Of a stretch of DNA of 64,000 nt, positions 60,855-64,000 are shown one piece after another. Location of the stretch: assembly GCA_963722585.1 (NCBI GenBank), contig CAVRNU010000024.1:1-64000 (forward strand). Direction: 5' to 3'. The position numbers and the translations under genes were made by a program. The stretch is from KBS-96 sp963722585 (lineage in GTDB: Bacteria; Acidobacteriota; Terriglobia; Bryobacterales; Bryobacteraceae). Under the pieces are notes generated by a model. That model worked only from the letters and a program-made list of their open reading frames with translations, had not been told where the DNA came from and ran no database searches. Each line of letters starts with the position of its first letter. The stretch's first letter is position 1.

Positions 60855-60974
60855 TCAAAAGGCCCGGTGAACAAAACAGTAGAACAGAAATCCGAGCACG
60901 ACGGCGTAGAACAACGCGACGCCGGCGAACTGCTTAGGTCCGCGCAAAGCTGCAAGCAAGAGCCAGAAACGCAT
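60855..60974 (-). CDS. 39-residue membrane peptide after traM
   Basis: ATG 60974 to TGA 60855. Sequence begins MRFWLLLAALRGPKQF and continues with one hydrophobic segment (AGVALFYAVVLGFLFYCFV) ending HRAF. It begins 26 bp after the traM stop on the same strand, so it is likely the last gene of that operon. Too short for length-limited gene callers. Function unknown. Confidence 0.5.
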   Translation of the reverse strand: MRFWLLLAALRGPKQFAGVALFYAVVLGFLFYCFVHRAF

Positions 60975-61000
60975 ATTCAGATCCGCAGACTACTCTCCAA

Positions 61001-61417
61001 TTATCTAGCAATTCTTCGGCCAATTAGCAGGCCGGAACAAAACATAACCGCGCCAGTCAGGACGAGGAAGAGGACCCACCGCCATAGCACGTGCCGATGG
61101 CGAGCGTCGTTCGTAGCATCCTGCATCTCCCGCAGCGTCTGTGTTGCCGCCGTGAAGTCCGCCTTCAACTCATGGCGCATTTCCAGCGCCGATTCTTTCA
61201 CCGCTGCCGCAAGCACCTTTCCGCCCCGGAATTCCGCTTTTTGGATGGATACCTCAAATCGCGAGATCGTTTCCTGGAGTCGCGCCGCCAATTCGGACAC
61301 CAGCTGCTCCAGCACAAGCTGATTTAAAGTGACAAAGGCCGCCGCCGGGTCATCCGCATCAATCCGGACCCGGTGTCGTGCCGAAGCCTCGGCCATTGCT
61401 CGTTGCATGTCGGGCAT
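61001..61417 (-). CDS. traM: TraM-like conjugal transfer protein
   Basis: 138 residues from ATG 61417 (MPDMQRAMAEASARH), with GGCGGAG upstream. Helical, coiled-coil-like body (LNQLVLEQLVSELAARLQET, ISRFEVSIQKAEFRGGKVL) and a C-terminal membrane helix (LWRWVLFLVLTGAVMFCSGL). Its position after traL and its shape agree with IncP TraM, an accessory of unclear mechanism. Confidence 0.75.
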   Translation of the reverse strand: MPDMQRAMAEASARHRVRIDADDPAAAFVTLNQLVLEQLVSELAARLQETISRFEVSIQKAEFRGGKVLAAAVKESALEMRHELKADFTAATQTLREMQDATNDARHRHVLWRWVLFLVLTGAVMFCSGLLIGRRIAR

Positions 61418-61439
61418 CTTGACTCCGCCACAAGGTCCG

Positions 61440-62192
61440 TTACACGATTGCAAGCCTGTCTAACTGCTCGAATAGATCGCGCTGGATAACCCTCAGCCGC
61501 TGTCTCGCCATTAGCGAGAAATCGCTCTCCTGAATTGCCTCTTCGAACGTGAGTTTGCGTGAGATCATATCCTCTACATCGCGGCCGAAGGTATCCTGAT
61601 TGCGACGGATGATCGCAACGGTCCCAAAGACTTTCGAGCGATTGTCTTCAAACACTTTCATTTCAGCGAACTGCTTTCCGTCGCGCTCCACGCGGCCAAA
61701 ATATTCGTTTATCCAGACAATGATGTTTGGTTCCGATATACTCTCCGCGACCTGCCCAAACCCGTTGAGAGTATCCGCCAACGCCTGGCCGCCCGTGATA
61801 ACTGTGTGCACGTACATCTTCTTGCCGGCATCCCGGAGCAGATCATGGACGTTGTTTTCCAGAATGTAATTCCACAACGGAATAAATGTCGCGGCACCGT
61901 TGTCGATGACGAAGATCCCGTCACTTGTCAGCAAGGTCTCCATCAGGAGGTCAAATGCACGTTGGTCGATTCCGCCCTGCCGAAGTAATTTCAAGGCTTC
62001 CGTCGGCAGGCGTTTGTATTGCGATAGCGTCTTGTTGATCGGGTCCGTATCCACACAACGTACGGGTATTTCGCGGGCAATCAGATATTGGGCGAGAATG
62101 CTCGCAACGAGGCTCTTTCCCACTCCGCCCTTGCCCTGCAGTGAGAGATGTATCGCACCCGCACAAGTAGCGTCGCTGTTTCCCTTCGGCAT
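61440..62192 (-). CDS. traL: TraL-like ParA-family ATPase
   Basis: About 250 residues from ATG 62192 (MPKGNSDATCAG), with GAGGAGG before it. Deviant Walker A LQGKGGVGKSLVASILAQYL as in ParA/MinD proteins, then VRCVDTDPINKTLSQYK and IFVIDNGAATFIPLWNY. IncP TraL is such an ATPase and lies between traK and traM, as here. It probably positions the relaxosome or DNA. Confidence 0.88.
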   Translation of the reverse strand: MPKGNSDATCAGAIHLSLQGKGGVGKSLVASILAQYLIAREIPVRCVDTDPINKTLSQYKRLPTEALKLLRQGGIDQRAFDLLMETLLTSDGIFVIDNGAATFIPLWNYILENNVHDLLRDAGKKMYVHTVITGGQALADTLNGFGQVAESISEPNIIVWINEYFGRVERDGKQFAEMKVFEDNRSKVFGTVAIIRRNQDTFGRDVEDMISRKLTFEEAIQESDFSLMARQRLRVIQRDLFEQLDRLAIV

Positions 62193-62208
62193 CTTTTGAC
62201 CTCCTCGT

Positions 62209-62613
62209 TTAAATGAGTTTGCTCTCGTCTGGCGGCGATTCGTCATATTCAAAGCCAGGCCGTCTGGCGGTCTTTTCCCGCAGGTTTGCGAGCGGATCGC
62301 GTACGGGCATTACAGCGTTCGATGCCGGCCGGGGAGAATGATCCTCGTCTACATCTGCAAGCGCCGGCACCCGACTGACGGAGTGGGTTTTCCGGAGTCG
62401 CGCAACGTAGGAACGAAATTTCGAGTAAGACAGCTCGATGCCGTCGCGGCTGAGTTCTTCCCATACGTCCTTGAGACTGTGGCCCGCTGCCAACGCCGTT
62501 AGAACCTCAGGCCAGAGCCATCGAATCTGGCCAATCTTGGTCTTCGGCCTGCAACTTGGCAGCCGCTCGATATTCGTAGGCTTGCCTTCTCGTGCCTGTG
62601 AACGCCTTGTCAT
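62209..62613 (-). CDS. traK: TraK-like oriT-binding protein
   Basis: 134 residues. Central DNA-binding region IGQIRWLWPEVLTALAAGHS followed by LKDVWEELSRDGIELSYSKF and RSYVARLRK matches the TraK family, which wraps and bends oriT DNA in IncP plasmids. Divergent from traJ with the putative oriT between. 16 bp before traL. Confidence 0.85.
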   Translation of the reverse strand: MTRRSQAREGKPTNIERLPSCRPKTKIGQIRWLWPEVLTALAAGHSLKDVWEELSRDGIELSYSKFRSYVARLRKTHSVSRVPALADVDEDHSPRPASNAVMPVRDPLANLREKTARRPGFEYDESPPDESKLI

Positions 62614-62755
62614 CTAGTTAATCAGCACGCCAGTTTTCCAGCCGCAGCGTTGGCGCGCGGCATTTAAGACCTTCGATGCACGCCGAGCCGCTCTTATGTA
62701 AGGGCGTGGCGACGGCGGACTTCGAACAACAGAATGCGCCCTCTTCGCACCTTTA

Positions 62756-62827
62756 TTGCAGCCGGGTTGCAACCGTTTGGAGGCCCGCTCGCGAGGTGTG
62801 CCCATTTTGCAGCCAGCTTGCAACCGT
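62756..62827. repeat. Two 21-bp direct repeats in the tra intergenic region
   Basis: TTGCAGCCGGGTTGCAACCGT (62756-62776) and TTGCAGCCAGCTTGCAACC plus GT (62807-62827), 51 bp apart, differing at 2 positions. Each holds TTGCA/TGCAA inverted arms, as dimeric DNA-binding proteins prefer. Candidate TraK or TraJ sites, lying between traK and traJ. Confidence 0.65.
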
Positions 62828-62964
62828 GAATCGGGACAGCCGGATTAATCGCGACCGAAATACAGCGTAGTGGAACATAAAGGGACGGGATGCGCCGGTG
62901 GTTCTTTTTGACTGGTTTCGTATTGTTTCCGGTCACTTACGCTGCCTTGCGGATGCCCTGTTTC

Positions 62965-62982
62965 GCATCCCAGTCGGGATGC
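62965..62982. other. Hairpin in the putative oriT region
   Basis: GCATCCC-AGTC-GGGATGC, a perfect 7-bp stem. GGATGC at 62951-62956 offers an alternative pairing. It stands 77 bp upstream of traJ, where IncP-like oriT elements place the relaxase or TraJ inverted repeat. The nic site itself was not identified. Confidence 0.5.
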
Positions 62983-63058
62983 CGTCAATTTAGCGAGCTT
63001 TAGTGTTCGGAAACCTGGCTGGCGACGCCCTTATGGATTCAGGGAGACTCTGCGCCTG

Positions 63059-63472
63059 ATGCCGCAGCGCGCGATCCGATTCAGCGAGAAAACCGACAGG
63101 GAGATCAAGGGAGCTGCCACCAAACGAGGGTTCTCCTCGCCGACGGCCTTCGTTAGATATGCAGTCGAGCAGGAGTTAGGCGGCCGGAGTGAGCACATCG
63201 TCGGAGCGGAGGAAAGGATTGCCGCGACGATTGAGCAACTGAGGCGCGAAGTGTTTCGAAACGGTCGTGCTCAGCAGGCTCTGTTCGCCTTCATAGACAG
63301 CTTGGCGAAGGTCCTATTGACGTGCCTCCCAGAGCCGAGCGTCGAAGTAATGGATGCGGCCGTAGCACGAGCGCGAAACCGCCATTACCGGTTATTGAAG
63401 AACGCGGGACAGGCCATGGTCGGAGACTCCCAGGCGGCGATGGAGGATCTGGTGGGCCGTGGCGAAGAATGA
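63059..63472 (+). CDS. traJ: TraJ-like relaxosome protein
   Basis: 137 residues. N-terminal ribbon-helix-helix (RAIRFSEKTDREIKGAATKR, GFSSPTAFVRYAVEQEL) and a helical tail. This is the shape of TraJ/MbeC-type oriT-binding accessory proteins that load the relaxase. Its 3' end overlaps the relaxase start by 14 bp. Confidence 0.8.
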   Translation: MPQRAIRFSEKTDREIKGAATKRGFSSPTAFVRYAVEQELGGRSEHIVGAEERIAATIEQLRREVFRNGRAQQALFAFIDSLAKVLLTCLPEPSVEVMDAAVARARNRHYRLLKNAGQAMVGDSQAAMEDLVGRGEE

Positions 63473-64000
63473 GGAGAAGCCATTTCGCCTCGAACCTCGG
63501 AAGCTACCGACTTCGTATAGTCGGAGTGAACAGGCGGCCTGGGCCTCTGCATTCAAAGCTGTGATGCGCCACACGCGCATGACCTCGTCAAAAAGGCCAC
63601 GCTCGGTTTCGGGCAGAACGCCCGTCAAGCGGACCTACAACCAACGCTGTGCGGTTCGTGTGACGTATGCAAAAAACAAGAGGGCTGGACAGTGGCGGGC
63701 TCATGGTCGGTACCTTGCTCGTGAGAGTGCGACGCTTGAAGGCGACTCCCATCATGTCGGTTTTGACAGAGACAAAGACGACGTTGACATTGCCGGCCGA
63801 CTGCATGAATGGCAGCAATCCGGGGACGAGCGCCTCTGGAAGCTGATCATTTCGCCGGAGTTCGCCGAGAGACTCGATCTGAAGCAACTTACGCGAGAAC
63901 TGATGTCAAGAATGGAAACCGAGCTCGATACGCCACTGCAGTGGACTGCAGCGGCCCATTTCAACACCGAGCACCCTCATGTTCACGTGGCACTGCGAGG
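63459..64000 (+). CDS. Relaxase, N-terminal part (cut by window edge)
   Basis: 181 residues visible from GTG 63459. RVTYAKNKRAGQWRAHGRYL and the motif III AAHFNTEHPHVHVALRG with clustered His (metal site for strand nicking) identify a MOBP/MOBQ-like relaxase. The rest continues beyond the window. With TraJ and oriT it starts DNA transfer; a coupling protein (TraG/VirD4) was not seen and may be further right. Confidence 0.88.
   Translation, partial: MAKNEEKPFRLEPRKLPTSYSRSEQAAWASAFKAVMRHTRMTSSKRPRSVSGRTPVKRTYNQRCAVRVTYAKNKRAGQWRAHGRYLARESATLEGDSHHVGFDRDKDDVDIAGRLHEWQQSGDERLWKLIISPEFAERLDLKQLTRELMSRMETELDTPLQWTAAAHFNTEHPHVHVALR

Noticed and set aside
60846..61322. Plus-strand frame opposite traM
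   Set aside because: Antisense to traM and the small membrane peptide, which have better coding features.

Overview
The window looks like an Acidobacteriota chromosome, probably Bryobacterales/Solibacter-like, carrying an integrated conjugative element. I infer the phylum from a MacB-type orphan permease of the acidobacterial duplicated kind, an Oar-like TonB-dependent receptor with an N-terminal carboxypeptidase-regulatory domain, many secreted TPR proteins, and moderately high G+C. No rRNA is present to confirm this.

Layout. 1-21.3 kb is ordinary core genome: a partial LamG-like secreted protein, a frameshifted orphan permease, a large TonB-dependent receptor, tRNA-Gln(CUG), a TPR protein, a zinc alcohol dehydrogenase, a Tat-exported mannonate-dehydratase-like enolase, a DeoR regulator, an AlkD-like glycosylase, an ABC ATPase/permease pair, an ABC-F ATPase, a GmhB phosphatase, another TPR protein and phenylalanine-4-hydroxylase. 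21.3-36.3 kb is an accessory zone full of mobile-element debris: three dead tyrosine recombinases, an IS21 istB scrap, a 5' tRNA-Gly fragment and several decayed genes. Among these lie a UvrA-like ABC protein, an ArsR-VOC-AHSA1 operon, a DarTG toxin-antitoxin pair, an intact ISKra4-family IS and an XRE/ImmA pair.

36.3 kb to the right edge is a conjugative element. It starts with an intact integrase and an excisionase-like HTH protein. Next comes a minus-strand mating-pair-formation operon in the order trbB-C-D-E-J-K-L-F-G-I, the Ti-plasmid order with trbH not seen. At 60.9-64 kb is an IncP-like DNA-processing block: traK-L-M on the minus strand, a repeat-rich intergenic region likely to hold oriT, and a TraJ-like protein plus relaxase on the plus strand. 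The cargo between trb and tra holds a sigma-like/anti-sigma-like pair with a tiny leader ORF, two small basic proteins with the same C-terminal tail, a HEPN-like protein, an S41 peptidase next to a TPR-CHAT protease, and a RepB-like primase.

The most notable cargo is at 57.6-60.5 kb. A 674-residue enzyme has a clear borosin-type alpha-N-methyltransferase domain (relative of fungal OphMA). Immediately downstream and coupled is a 174-residue protein ending in an Ala/Glu repeat that grades into a Val/Asp/Leu-rich tail. A small ABM-like protein follows. This looks like a split borosin RiPP (peptide-backbone N-methylation) locus carried by a conjugative element. Its methyltransferase has an unusual C-terminal half: two small helical domains followed by two copies of a beta-rich repeat.
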